Shown here in pieces: positions 45,227 to 53,865 of a stretch of 64,000 nucleotides of DNA. Location of the stretch: assembly GCA_963693365.1 (NCBI GenBank), contig CAVNZM010000019.1:434001-498000 (forward strand), in the 5' to 3' direction. The DNA is from Amoebidium appalachense (Eukaryota; Ichthyosporea). The position numbers and the translations under genes are program-made. Under the pieces are notes generated by a model, which had not been told where the DNA came from, made no database searches, and was given only the letters and a program-made list of their open reading frames with translations. Position 1 is the first letter of the stretch. Each line of letters begins with the position of its first letter.

Positions 45227-45943
45227 CTACAAAGCCGTGACTGTCCTGACCGAACGGCTGTGAATGTGCTGTTCCAGCATGCGGCAAGTCTCTGTGAGTG
45301 CGGGATAGAAGGCGTCCTGAAGGTGCTCGGTCATTACACGTTTGCGGTTGGACTTTCGGCACAATACAAGCGCTTCGGTAAGCACACACTCCGTGAACGA
45401 CTGGATTATGCAGGCGCACGCGATTCCGCTGATAACACTGACCCGCCACTTCACGGTAGGGTCAAGGACCAGGAGGGTGTTCCGAAATCGTGACGGGGGG
45501 AACACCAGCTTACATCTACGTGTGATGGTGGTACGCGTACCGACCGAAAGGTTGTTGTCCTCGTAGAGTGCGAGGCTCTCCTGGATGCGCGACAACATCC
45601 CCCGCACCACACTGTCCGACAGGAACACGCGTGCGGCACCGACTACATGCCGAAGCTTCACGGTTACGTGGCGTGCGTCACCCAGCATGTGGACAATACA
45701 CATTCCCAGTTTCTCCTGCAGGGCGGTCTGGAACATGTTGAGGTAGTCCAGCGCGTGCTTGTTTATCGCCAGGGTCGACATGCGTTTCAGCAGGCGGTAC
45801 GTGTAGGCATTGTAGGATTTGCACTTCTCCCTGGGAGAAAAAGACTCCGGGGACGGAAACGCGGTGTCGGGGTAGTAGCACGGTAGCACCTCGGGCAGGC
45901 AGTTCAGCACGCCGTTGTTCTGCGCAGGGCATGGTATCTCCAT
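45227..45943 (-). CDS. histone doublet, H2B-like fused to H2A-like
   Basis: 238 residues. Residues 42-130 match the H2B fold: SYNAYTYRLLKRM, then AINKHALDYLNMF, RHVTVKLRHVVGAARVFLSD and a final SRIQESLALYE. Residues 138-224 match H2A: RRCKLVFPPSRFRNTLL, WRVSV, FTECVLTEAL, KRVMTEHLQDAFYPAL and CRMLE. Order H2B-H2A in one chain is that of marseillevirus doublets, which form nucleosome-like particles with an H4-H3 doublet. The Lys-rich tails of cellular histones are missing and Cys content is high. It would compact viral DNA in the particle or infected cell. An H4-H3 partner is not certain in this window (see 14574). Confidence 0.85.
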   Translation of the reverse strand: MEIPCPAQNNGVLNCLPEVLPCYYPDTAFPSPESFSPREKCKSYNAYTYRLLKRMSTLAINKHALDYLNMFQTALQEKLGMCIVHMLGDARHVTVKLRHVVGAARVFLSDSVVRGMLSRIQESLALYEDNNLSVGTRTTITRRCKLVFPPSRFRNTLLVLDPTVKWRVSVISGIACACIIQSFTECVLTEALVLCRKSNRKRVMTEHLQDAFYPALTETCRMLEQHIHSRSVRTVTAL

Positions 45944-46009
45944 GTTGGTGCGAGAGATTTATTTGTGGCCCACGTTCACGCCTCAGCCACGCAATCCGCC
46001 CGCTATGTA

Positions 46010-46462
46010 ATGTTGTCAATGAGACTCTACGCCGCAGAGAGGGAGGGCTACACGAGAGACGTGCTTCGCACACGGACGTATGTGGACATCCCCGCCAACA
46101 TTGTGGAAACACGGGACGATACATGCGCGAGGTACCCGCTGTGCACGCCCGAGACCATGGATGAGTGGCAGCAGTACAGATACTGTGGGGAGGGTGCTCA
46201 TGAAACCGGCAGCCTTGCAATGGAGGTGGAGATGTGGACCGACATCAGCCGTCAGGAGGATCTGGTGAACACGATGTCGGCCAGGCTCGGTGGCCCGTTC
46301 ATCAGTTATCCCGTACAGGAAAGCATCTGCACCTTCGGTAGCCCGTCAACCGACACCCCACGCTGGTTTGCTGACCGTATGGACAAGTACATCAACCTGC
46401 CGTCCGAAGCTCCGGTCGATCTTTATGTCTCACACCCCAAATTGCAAATGATCTTCCTCTAG
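46010..46462 (+). CDS. hypothetical protein
   Basis: 150 residues from MLSMRLYA; the next Met at 46019 is possible. Divergent from the histone gene, so the 66 bases between are a shared promoter. Soluble, acidic, with Cys at CARYPLC and YRYCGEG. No family recognised. Its stop is followed by a C run (46466-46476). Confidence 0.55.
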   Translation: MLSMRLYAAEREGYTRDVLRTRTYVDIPANIVETRDDTCARYPLCTPETMDEWQQYRYCGEGAHETGSLAMEVEMWTDISRQEDLVNTMSARLGGPFISYPVQESICTFGSPSTDTPRWFADRMDKYINLPSEAPVDLYVSHPKLQMIFL

Positions 46463-46522
46463 CCTCCCCCCCCCCCGGCAACCAAAAAACACGAATAAAT
46501 ATTTTCTATACCAAAAGGTATA

Positions 46523-46939
46523 ATGGGTGAAGCCAAGTCCAAAAAGAAGGTCGGTATCCGCAAGCAGTGGAAGCTCCTGTGCGAGTACGCCGTCGCCCAC
46601 GACGGGGACATCGACAAGATGGGCCTTGACGACCCGCTCTTTGAAGGCGGACCCACGGTCGGACAGTTTCTGTTGCGCCACTACCTCAACCGCTGCATCG
46701 CCCCGTTCATGAAGGCCCAGGCTAAGGCTCAGAAAGCCGAAGCCGAGTCTGCCTCTGCTGTCCCAGCAGCCCCCACCCCCCCAGCAACCGAGGAAGCGCC
46801 CCCTGCCCCCCCGACCAATGCGACACCCGACACCAGTGGGGAGAAGCGCCAGGCCCAGGCGGACCCGCCCGGAGCACCTAAAAAAAAGGCCCGCAAGATA
46901 GCACCGAAACCACCAGCTGGCATAGTGGTTCATGCGTAA
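46523..46939 (+). CDS. small protein with basic, Ala/Pro-rich tail
   Basis: 138 residues. Residues 1-75 look folded and helical (KQWKLLCEYAVAHDGD, VGQFLLRHYLNRC). The rest is Ala/Pro/Lys-rich and ends PKKKARKIAPKPP, like linker-histone or virion DNA-binding tails. No family recognised. A chromatin or core-protein role is a guess from composition and proximity to the histone doublet. Confidence 0.55.
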   Translation: MGEAKSKKKVGIRKQWKLLCEYAVAHDGDIDKMGLDDPLFEGGPTVGQFLLRHYLNRCIAPFMKAQAKAQKAEAESASAVPAAPTPPATEEAPPAPPTNATPDTSGEKRQAQADPPGAPKKKARKIAPKPPAGIVVHA

Positions 46940-47031
46940 TCGTGTGAGAAGCGCCCGGTGGGTGACCAAAACATCAATAAACAACCAAACCCAACATGCC
47001 GAATCCATACAAGCACACCTTGCCCAAAGGG

Positions 47032-47040
47032 TATAAATAA
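47032..47040 (+). promoter_or_regulatory. TATA box of VLTF2-like gene
   Basis: TATAAATAA 35 bases before the ATG at 47067. Confidence 0.75.
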
Positions 47041-47066
47041 CCCTTTCGCACAGGGCAGTCCCCTCA

Positions 47067-47645
47067 ATGGCTCTCTACCCCGAGTACCCCAACCCAAGCC
47101 ACATAGCCCCTCCTCTTCCCGACCAACGTGTATCACCGGGTACTGTGGTGTCCGTGAATCCCGTCAACCTGACTCAAAGCGTATGCCACTACTGCTGCCA
47201 CCCTTTCACGGGGCCTCTGGTCGCAATACCAATACGATTCAAGGCGGAAAAGGAACTGTTTTATTGTACACCCAACGTGTTTTGTTCTTTCGCGTGCGCC
47301 CGAGCGCATCTGAAGGTGATGCCTGGGTACGTCAAAGCCCGCGCCCCCTCTCTGCTGTCGATGATGTATCGAAGAATGGGGGGCAGCTGGAAAACGTGGC
47401 CGAACCCCGCCCCTCCGCGGTCTGTGCTCAAGCTGTTTGGGGGCAACATGGACATCGAGGAGTTCCGTGCGGCGTCGCGGAAGGGGGCGCATGCCGTGCA
47501 GCTGTCGAGCTGCCCGTTCGTGCTGGAGGAGCTGTACGTCGTGTCCAGACACGCCATCAAGGAGGGGCCCAGGCGGCCCGCGCCGCTCCCCGCACCCCCA
47601 CGACAGACGGAGGCCAGCATCATGGGGTTCCTGACGGCACGGTGA
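47067..47645 (+). CDS. VLTF2-like late transcription factor
   Basis: 192 residues. A zinc site is formed by C40-x2-C43 (VCHYCCHPF) and C73-x3-C77 (NVFCSFACARAHL), the FCS-type finger of poxvirus A1/VLTF2 and NCLDV relatives. Further family marks are LVAIPIRF, LLSMMYRRMGG, and APPRSVLKLFGGNMDIEEFR. These proteins switch on late genes with the viral RNA polymerase in NCLDVs. This gene and the packaging ATPase are the clearest evidence for NCLDV affinity in the window. Confidence 0.85.
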   Translation: MALYPEYPNPSHIAPPLPDQRVSPGTVVSVNPVNLTQSVCHYCCHPFTGPLVAIPIRFKAEKELFYCTPNVFCSFACARAHLKVMPGYVKARAPSLLSMMYRRMGGSWKTWPNPAPPRSVLKLFGGNMDIEEFRAASRKGAHAVQLSSCPFVLEELYVVSRHAIKEGPRRPAPLPAPPRQTEASIMGFLTAR

Positions 47646-47808
47646 CGCAACGTAAAAGGGGGACACGTCAAGCATCCCAACGGGATTGACCTTGATGAGA
47701 CCCCAGTTGTGGTCGGACGGCACACTGATGTACCGTGGGTCTCGCCAGAAGCTGCACTGTCTTGGAATCCACCTGTTTCTGGCTTTCACGCACGCCTTGT
47801 ACCCACGC
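47646..47808. other. short convergent intergenic region
   Basis: No gene seen. Confidence 0.4.
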
Positions 47809-48321
47809 CTAGCTGAACGTCCCCATGGCTGTCTGCGTCTGGTCGCTCGAGGCATTTGTCTCTGGAACAAATAAACCCAGTGGATTGACGCTTGGGGTTT
47901 CATAATGTGGCAGAATCCACGGGACCAGCAACCCCAACCCCTCCAGGGGCACAAACCCCCTCTTGAGAACCAGCCCCGACCCCAGGATTACGTGCACGTG
48001 GTCGCCCCTCGCCAGCGTGTGTGCGATTTCGAGAAGCTTGACGGTATCGAGTTCAAAGGCGGTGCCCTCGAAGCGCTCGCTGACCCGCCGCAGGGCCTGG
48101 AGCGCTCGCACAAGCAGGTCGTCCCCGTTGAGGTGTAGGTGTATCACGGACGGGCTGTTGATGAACCGGTGGATCTCCCAGCGGTACACGGCACTGCGGG
48201 CCATCTCGACGTACACGCGGCCTTCTAGGTGCGCCGGCAGACGGGCGGCACATCCATGACTCCGGTAGAAGGCGACGGCGGCCTGGTAGGCCAGCGAGGT
48301 CTCAGAAGAGCGGAGTGTCAT
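47809..48321 (-). CDS. hypothetical protein
   Basis: 170 residues. Soluble, with a hydrophobic middle (HVHVILGSGLVLKRGFVPLEG) and a disordered C-terminus. No family recognised. Its start overlaps the end of the upstream coiled-coil gene by about 20 bases. Confidence 0.5.
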   Translation of the reverse strand: MTLRSSETSLAYQAAVAFYRSHGCAARLPAHLEGRVYVEMARSAVYRWEIHRFINSPSVIHLHLNGDDLLVRALQALRRVSERFEGTAFELDTVKLLEIAHTLARGDHVHVILGSGLVLKRGFVPLEGLGLLVPWILPHYETPSVNPLGLFVPETNASSDQTQTAMGTFS

Positions 48322-48862
48322 CACTGAGCTTGGTCAGCAGCTCCTTGTACTTTATACGCGACGGCGGCTGCGGCATGACCTTGGCGAGCTTGCTGTCGAT
48401 GAGCGCCTCCAGCTGGCGGTCGCGCTCGCGCCTGCGCTGCTCGCGCTCCTCGCCCTGCTGGTCACGGGTGGCCTGCAGGGACGTGGCGTGCTTCTCGAGC
48501 ATCTCGCGCTGCTGCTGCACCTGCTGCTCGAGGGCGGCGATGTGCTCGCGGGCCTTCTCGTACTCCTCGAGGCGCTTGTCGAGCTTCTCGTAGTTGGTGC
48601 GTGCCTGCTCCCAGTACTCGGCCTTCATCTTCTCCATGCGGTCGGCCAGCTCGGCCTTTGACACAATCTGCTGCTCCAGCTTCTCCTGCGTCTCCTTGAC
48701 CCAGCGCTCCAGCTCCTTGTTGCGGCGGTCGTAGGCCTCGAGGTCGGTGTTCTTCTGCAGGATGGCGCGGCGGTACTCCTCCTGGGCGGCCTTGAACTCC
48801 TCCTGTGCGGCCTCGAACTTCTTCTCCATCATCTTGGCATCCAGTATAGCCCCGATGTCCAT
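48302..48862 (-). CDS. coiled-coil protein
   Basis: 186 residues from MDIGAILD. Almost all of it, about residues 10-150, is one charged coiled coil (KKFEAAQEEFKAAQEE, RNKELERWVKETQEK, EREQRRRERDRQLE). The C-terminus (RIKYKELLTKLSD) may be a binding tail. It lies 35 bases after the packaging ATPase on the same strand, so a virion assembly or scaffold role is possible. No family recognised. Confidence 0.65.
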   Translation of the reverse strand: MDIGAILDAKMMEKKFEAAQEEFKAAQEEYRRAILQKNTDLEAYDRRNKELERWVKETQEKLEQQIVSKAELADRMEKMKAEYWEQARTNYEKLDKRLEEYEKAREHIAALEQQVQQQREMLEKHATSLQATRDQQGEEREQRRRERDRQLEALIDSKLAKVMPQPPSRIKYKELLTKLSDDTPLF

Positions 48863-48897
48863 TGGTAGAGGGTCACAGAAAATAAAAGTGCAGGTTT

Positions 48898-49626
48898 TCA
48901 GTCCTCGTTGCCGTACGACTGGAACTTCCTGTCGCCCGCCCGGAAGCGGATGGAGGGCTCGGCCCGCCAGTAGTAGAGCTTGTCCTCGGGGCGATTTGAC
49001 TTGTGGGTGCGGTCCAGGACCAGGATGCCGTAGTTCTGGGTGTACTCGTTCAGCAGCTCGTTGAACTCCTTGAAGGACTCGATGAAGCCGAAGAAGCTCT
49101 CCCACAGCTTCCGGCGTTCCAGCTGGCTGTCCTCGGCGAACACGAAGAGACAGTTGATGTTGTTGCGGTACTCGGGCGGGATGCTCTTTGCGTACTGGAT
49201 GCTCATGAGGTAGAACCAGTTGAAGTGGCGGCCGTTGAAGAAGATCTGGCGGATGGTGGGGTCGTTCTTGAGCTGCTTGTCGTAGATGACGTCCTCGGCA
49301 ATGCAGAAGATGTTTGGGGAGGTGCGCTTGGTCCAGCCCTTGACCCTGTCCTTCTGGCGCTCATAGAGCTGGCGCAGCTCGGTGGGGCGGAACTCGTTGT
49401 AGATGAACGCCTTGTTGAGGAAGCGGCCCCAGAACTGGTTGCCGTCCTCGGTGGCGCTCATGGCGATGCCGGCGCTCAGGTACTTGCGCTTGTGGTAGAG
49501 GACGTTGGCCATGGCGATGCTCTTGCCGCTGCCGCGGGGCCCGACAAAAACGCACACGGCCTCGGGAGGGATGGTGTTTGGGTAGAACGGCTGGAGCTTC
49601 ATGTCTGCAGTAGGGCGAGAAATCAT
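48898..49626 (-). CDS. A32-like DNA packaging ATPase
   Basis: 242 residues from MISRPTAD; a Met at 49602 is an alternative. P-loop GPRGSGKS at 29-36. A Walker B-like strand follows at about 110-118 (IFCIAEDVIYD). Also present are FFNGRHFNWFYLMSIQY, RNNINCLFVFAE, LWESFFGF and NYGILVLDRT, all in the order of FtsK/HerA-type A32 proteins of NCLDVs. It would drive DNA into capsids by ATP hydrolysis. Length suits the family. An 80-bp copy of its first codons lies at 50441-50522. Confidence 0.9.
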   Translation of the reverse strand: MISRPTADMKLQPFYPNTIPPEAVCVFVGPRGSGKSIAMANVLYHKRKYLSAGIAMSATEDGNQFWGRFLNKAFIYNEFRPTELRQLYERQKDRVKGWTKRTSPNIFCIAEDVIYDKQLKNDPTIRQIFFNGRHFNWFYLMSIQYAKSIPPEYRNNINCLFVFAEDSQLERRKLWESFFGFIESFKEFNELLNEYTQNYGILVLDRTHKSNRPEDKLYYWRAEPSIRFRAGDRKFQSYGNED

Positions 49627-49738
49627 CTGGGTGAGGCACCGGCAAGCAAACTGGCCCAATGCATATCAAACTGGCCATATGCATGACGAAGAAAAATAAG
49701 CTCAACAACTATTGTTGTAGCAGCCTTGTTTGTTTAAT

Positions 49739-49750
49739 CCCCCCCCCCCC
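49739..49750. repeat. 12-base C run after stop codon
   Basis: On the minus strand it continues the TAG stop at 49752-49750 as a G run, exactly as at 8300. Confidence 0.75.
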
Positions 49751-50259
49751 TACTCCCCACCAGCCGCCCGCTGGGATAGGTACTCGACAGGCACAAACTC
49801 GAGAAGTGCCGTCGTTGTGTACACGCTGCGTCTACTCACATGCATGCCGCATATGCGGGCACGGTCCTTGAAGCGTGTGTACGTGGCATTGTGGCTGCTG
49901 GCGTGTGGCCCACGTGTTATGTTCATCCCGAACCGGTCCTCCTCCTCCTCATCGCCATAAAACACGAGGTACAGCACAAGCGGCACGCCCTGGAGGTTCA
50001 CGTTCATTTTCCACGCGTACATGCCCCGCCCCGCCTCATTCTGCGTGGACCACTCGGCCACATGCTCAATCAGCAGGAAGAGTTCGTCCTCCCCATCCTC
50101 GGTGTCCTCGCACGGCAGCGTCAGTTTCAAATACGTACTGGCGGGGCGTATGAGGCTCAGCAGCTCGGCAAGATCCGAGCCGTTGTCTATAAAGGAGGCC
50201 GCGGTTGGCGAGGGGTAGCCGTCGGCCTGGTTGGCAAGCAGCGAGTCTATGTTTCCCAT
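49750..50259 (-). CDS. hypothetical protein
   Basis: 169 residues from MGNIDSLL; a Met at 50310 would add 17. Acidic middle (EDTEDGEDELFLLIEH) and beta-rich segments (LVLYLVFYGDEEEE). MGNIDS could be myristoylated, an inference from the N-terminal Gly alone. No family recognised. Confidence 0.55.
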   Translation of the reverse strand: MGNIDSLLANQADGYPSPTAASFIDNGSDLAELLSLIRPASTYLKLTLPCEDTEDGEDELFLLIEHVAEWSTQNEAGRGMYAWKMNVNLQGVPLVLYLVFYGDEEEEDRFGMNITRGPHASSHNATYTRFKDRARICGMHVSRRSVYTTTALLEFVPVEYLSQRAAGGE

Positions 50260-50440
50260 ACGGCAGGGCAACATTATTACAAACTTGTCGCCAAATATAT
50301 GGCAGCCCATGTGCCTCGAAGAACATGCTTGTCCTGGCCTTGAAACCTAGTACGCGAAATATCAACCAATTGCACTGCAGGCCGTTTCATGCCCAGACGG
50401 CGGATCTGCAATACAGTCTTCCTCCTCCAACTTGGCAATC

Positions 50441-50522
50441 AGCCTCGGGAGGGATGGTGTTTGGGTAGAACGGCTGGAGCTTCATGTCTGCAGTAGGGCG
50501 AGAAATCATCTGGGCGGGGCAC
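50441..50522 (-). pseudogene. fragment of the packaging ATPase 5' end
   Basis: About 80 bases nearly identical to 49560-49640, covering the start region from MISRPTAD-like codons to residue 25 or so. It cannot encode a working protein and marks a short duplication. Confidence 0.8.
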
Positions 50523-50621
50523 AAGTATCTGACCAACGGCATCTGTGCCGATCCGCACAGATGCTCTTCCCTTATCGGCTTTAGTCGAACATGGAATCGG
50601 CGTGATGGGAGGGACAGGGTC

Positions 50622-50628
50622 TATAAAG
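50622..50628 (+). promoter_or_regulatory. TATA box
   Basis: TATAAAG 43 bases before the ATG at 50665. Confidence 0.7.
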
Positions 50629-50664
50629 GGGCGACACGACGACACATTCTCTCAGAATTCAAAA

Positions 50665-51273
50665 ATGACAAACAAAATAGAACCAGTATATTCCGCAGAT
50701 GGTACATTGCTTACCATGAAAGAAATCAGAGAAGACGGAACTGTGTGGTACAACGCCACACTTTACCTCTCGCAGCATGATATGACATTTTCCAATTGGT
50801 TCAAGTTGAAAAGGGTGAAGGAAACAGTAAAACATATGGATTCAAATTCGTGCATTACAGGGGAGACTCTCATTGACTACACAATGCAAAAGTACAAGGG
50901 TAGGCATGCCGAATTTCTGAGAGGAACATGGGTGAGGGACACGTTGGCTATCTACATGGTAACATATATCCACCAAAAACGCAAGAGCATTTACAGGGAG
51001 GCCATTGTTCAAGAGGCTCTAGCAAAACGAGAGAACGGCAAGCGTGAGGTCAAAACCCCAACAGGCCCCATTGACCTGGTGACCAATACGGATGTCATTG
51101 AAGTGAAGTGCGGCAAAAACTGGAAAGAGGCGTTAGGCCAGATCATGGTGGATCACCTACACTACCCGAATCTTCGTCCACGTCTGCACTTCTTTGACAC
51201 ATCCGAGCCTGACAGAAAACACATCGAGTGGGCCTGCTCTGCCTACAATATCACTGTGACATACGAGAACTAA
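50665..51273 (+). CDS. KilA-N fused to PD-(D/E)XK nuclease
   Basis: 202 residues from MTNKIEPV, start fixed by the TATA box. Residues about 5-115 are KilA-N (GTVWYNATLYL, WFKLKRVKETV, FLRGTWVRDTLAIYMV). Residues about 130-195 are the nuclease: D at about 135, EVK at about 144-146 (IDLVTNTDVIEVK) and NWKEALGQIM, then YPNLRPRLHFFD. The catalytic set is intact. It joins sequence-specific binding to DNA cutting, as expected of a homing-type selfish gene. Only 25 bases separate it from the next KilA-N gene, which has no clear TATA box of its own. Confidence 0.8.
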   Translation: MTNKIEPVYSADGTLLTMKEIREDGTVWYNATLYLSQHDMTFSNWFKLKRVKETVKHMDSNSCITGETLIDYTMQKYKGRHAEFLRGTWVRDTLAIYMVTYIHQKRKSIYREAIVQEALAKRENGKREVKTPTGPIDLVTNTDVIEVKCGKNWKEALGQIMVDHLHYPNLRPRLHFFDTSEPDRKHIEWACSAYNITVTYEN

Positions 51274-51298
51274 CCAAATATTATCTATCCCCACTGTG

Positions 51299-52765
51299 AT
51301 GACCTCCATCAACAATCCACCTCCCTACGCAACCGTGGCGCCTCAGCCCAACACCGGCACCGTGCCCACTCTGCCTTCTGCATCCAAAAGGGTCGTGATG
51401 CGCGATGGGCGTGTGTTGAGCAAGGGGGAGTTTTCAGCCATCCACGACAAAGAGGGAAACTTACTTACATACACAGAAGTACGAGAAACCGGGATGTTGT
51501 GGGTCAACGTCACTATGATTGCAAACCTGTGCAAGGAACGATGGTACAACTGGATACGGTTGGATGGTAGCCAAAAACTGGTTCGGGAACTAGAAAAGTT
51601 ACACTACAAGACCGTCGACTCAGATGTGAGCTCTGGGTGTCCGGGTGAAGGGCACAAGACCGTCGACTCAGATGTGAGCTCTGGGTGTCCGGGTGAGGGA
51701 CAGAAAACAAGCCATGGGTTTGTTTCACCATTGATAGACGACTCACGCACCCGTTATCAGGGACCAAAGTCTGAGCACATGCGTGGGACGTGGGTATTTG
51801 TAGACATCGCCGCGGCTTTCATGAAACATGTTGACAAATCATTTCATGCAAAGTGGTGCAGTATAATTGGCAAAAGCTATTCAGGCGACCACTCCGCGGT
51901 AGCCGACGTGCTGCGGGAGACGGACAACGCCGCAGGCACGGAGTCGGTCGGCAACATCGCCACTCGGCCCAAGCGGGCTGCCGGATCTGGGGGGGCAGGC
52001 AGGGGGAAGCGGGCAAAGCAGGAGGTTGTCGAGTATCAGCCGCATCAGCTGGAGTACTACACAGTGGTGAACCAGCTGCCACTCAAGGAGGCAATGGCAG
52101 AGTTGTCGGCCTATGTGGATGTCTACGAGAGGGTAATGGTCGCCAAAACACCCGAGGCACTGGCTGCGGTGAAGCGTGCGGAGGAATGCGAACGAATGGA
52201 GGAGGCCAAGCGCGCTACGATCAGGGCCGCGATGGAAGAGGCAGAGAAGACCCACAAGCTGGACATGGAGAAGGCTGACCGGACCCACGAGGAGCGGCGC
52301 TTGGCACATGAACGGAAGCTCGAAGAGAGGCGCCTGGCGCATGAGCAGGCCCGCGAGGCACAGCTGCTCATCAAGAACCTGGACGAACGCTTCTACCTGA
52401 TGCGGGGCCTCAACGAGGAGATGACGGCCAGTGCCCGCCTCGGCCCGTGCTTTTATTTCGTGGACTCCCTCGACACCACCATCATGTTCGGCTGCACCGG
52501 CAACAACATGGCCCGCCGGTACAAGCGCGACAAGAACCGCCGGGTGATCCTAAACAACGTGCTGCTGGCGCTCCCTTGCAAGGACAGGGACCATGCCTAC
52601 GCCATGGAGGCCACGTTCAAGACACTTGTCCGTGAGCACGCGAAGACCATGCGGATCAGCGACTGCGAGGCGCTCGTCAACAACTACGAGATGTTCAAGC
52701 TCGTCATCAAGAAGTGGAATGAGGCAGCCCAGGAGGAACGCTGGCCCGAGGTCAAGCTGGCGTAG
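51299..52765 (+). CDS. KilA-N protein with coiled coil and GIY-YIG-like domain
   Basis: 488 residues starting MTSINNPP. KilA-N at about 40-190 (LWVNVTMIANLCKERWYNW, MRGTWVFVDIAAAFM), interrupted by two tandem copies of a 16-residue segment (KTVDSDVSSGCPGEG). A coiled coil follows at about 280-355 (KRAEECERMEEAKR, RKLEERRLAHEQAR). The C-terminal GIY-YIG/T5orf172-like domain (about 375-470) has CFYFVD and MFGCTGNN. It is the closest intact relative of the gene at 919-2337. Its end (EERWPEVKLA) corresponds to QENWPTIRFP there. Confidence 0.8.
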   Translation: MTSINNPPPYATVAPQPNTGTVPTLPSASKRVVMRDGRVLSKGEFSAIHDKEGNLLTYTEVRETGMLWVNVTMIANLCKERWYNWIRLDGSQKLVRELEKLHYKTVDSDVSSGCPGEGHKTVDSDVSSGCPGEGQKTSHGFVSPLIDDSRTRYQGPKSEHMRGTWVFVDIAAAFMKHVDKSFHAKWCSIIGKSYSGDHSAVADVLRETDNAAGTESVGNIATRPKRAAGSGGAGRGKRAKQEVVEYQPHQLEYYTVVNQLPLKEAMAELSAYVDVYERVMVAKTPEALAAVKRAEECERMEEAKRATIRAAMEEAEKTHKLDMEKADRTHEERRLAHERKLEERRLAHEQAREAQLLIKNLDERFYLMRGLNEEMTASARLGPCFYFVDSLDTTIMFGCTGNNMARRYKRDKNRRVILNNVLLALPCKDRDHAYAMEATFKTLVREHAKTMRISDCEALVNNYEMFKLVIKKWNEAAQEERWPEVKLA

Positions 52766-52906
52766 AAGAACTGTATCTTTTGGTTTTGTAGGACCTGCCC
52801 CGCTTGGGTTTTGGGTTTGGTTTATTGATAAATCGTGCAAACAGGAGCTTCCACAAAAACACCTTCTTCATACGGGCCATATAACAGCCAACCCAATAAG
52901 AAGCCT

Positions 52907-53080
52907 CTAATAGCACGGACCACGTTGAAACAATTTCCGGGGCACCGCTGAGCAGCCCACCGACTTCCCGTTTCGATAGCACTTGCGTTTGTTCTTGAGC
53001 TCGGTCCTCTTGGACCCAAGCTCCCTCCACAACCTGACGACCTTCCACTTGGGGCTTTTCGTTTTCTTCCTTGTTGCCAT
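52907..53080 (-). CDS. small basic protein, right copy
   Basis: 57 residues starting MATRKKTK, the partner of 103-276. Same frame, same length, few changes. Function unknown. Confidence 0.35.
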   Translation of the reverse strand: MATRKKTKSPKWKVVRLWRELGSKRTELKNKRKCYRNGKSVGCSAVPRKLFQRGPCY

Positions 53081-53126
53081 TGACGTACCCAGCCCAAAAT
53101 AAATAAAACATCCCATCCTACTCATC

Positions 53127-53693
53127 CTACTGGCACTGCACGCGCTTCTCCCTGATGGCCGCCGTGATGCCGTCCAGGTCGATATCATCGGACAGCTCAA
53201 TCGGCCTGTTCGGATGCAGGAGCGCGTTGGCCAGCAGCACCACAAACGCCCGGTGCCCCACGTTGTACGGCCTCGACCGGTCGAGCGCCACAATAAACAC
53301 GGCCTCGTCCGACTCCTTCTTGACCACGAACGACATGAGCGACCCCTCGTTCTCCACAAACGCAATAACCACGGCTCCGGCCTCGACCTTGCTCACGAGC
53401 CTCTGCAGCTCCATGAGCTCGCCGGGGCTGTCGGAGATCAGCAGCTTGGAGAACAGGCTGAACTGGATGCCCGTGAAGCTGTTGAGCGCGCGCAGCAGGA
53501 ACTTGCCCAGCGAGTAGCTGTTCTCCACCAGCAGGCTCTTGAGCGAGATCATGGTCTCCTCGCGGTCCGGCCGCGGCATGCTCTCGAGCGCGGCGGCGGC
53601 GTCGACCGAGTCGTACACGCACTCGTACCAGCTCTTGTATCCGGTCACGGGGAGGGCATACTGGTGCCATTCGACATAGAAGCGCATCGGCAT
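53127..53693 (-). CDS. hypothetical protein, duplicated (right copy)
   Basis: 188 residues from MPMRFYV, nearly identical to 312-878; one visible change is RPYNVGH here against RPYSVGH there. Function unknown. The flanks differ from the left copy in that the KilA-N/GIY-YIG gene upstream is deleted apart from its last codons. Confidence 0.7.
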   Translation of the reverse strand: MPMRFYVEWHQYALPVTGYKSWYECVYDSVDAAAALESMPRPDREETMISLKSLLVENSYSLGKFLLRALNSFTGIQFSLFSKLLISDSPGELMELQRLVSKVEAGAVVIAFVENEGSLMSFVVKKESDEAVFIVALDRSRPYNVGHRAFVVLLANALLHPNRPIELSDDIDLDGITAAIREKRVQCQ

Positions 53694-53729
53694 TGAGTAG
53701 GGGGCAGATAATTGTGGGAGGTGGAGCAA

Positions 53730-53775
53730 AAGGTTATGGGAAGCGGATGGTCGGCGAATTTTCCAGTCGTGCTAG
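53730..53775 (-). pseudogene. C-terminal remnant of a KilA-N/GIY-YIG gene
   Basis: The minus strand still reads LENSPTIRFP and a stop, matching QENWPTIRFP at the end of the intact gene at 919-2337. The remainder of that gene is replaced here by about 90 bases of CCACACCCACAGA-type sequence. Confidence 0.75.
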
Positions 53776-53865
53776 GTTCTACAAACAAGGTACCCCATCC
53801 ATACGCAGCAAACCACACCCACAGACAACCACACCCACAGACCGGAGAACACGTTTGCCCATCCC

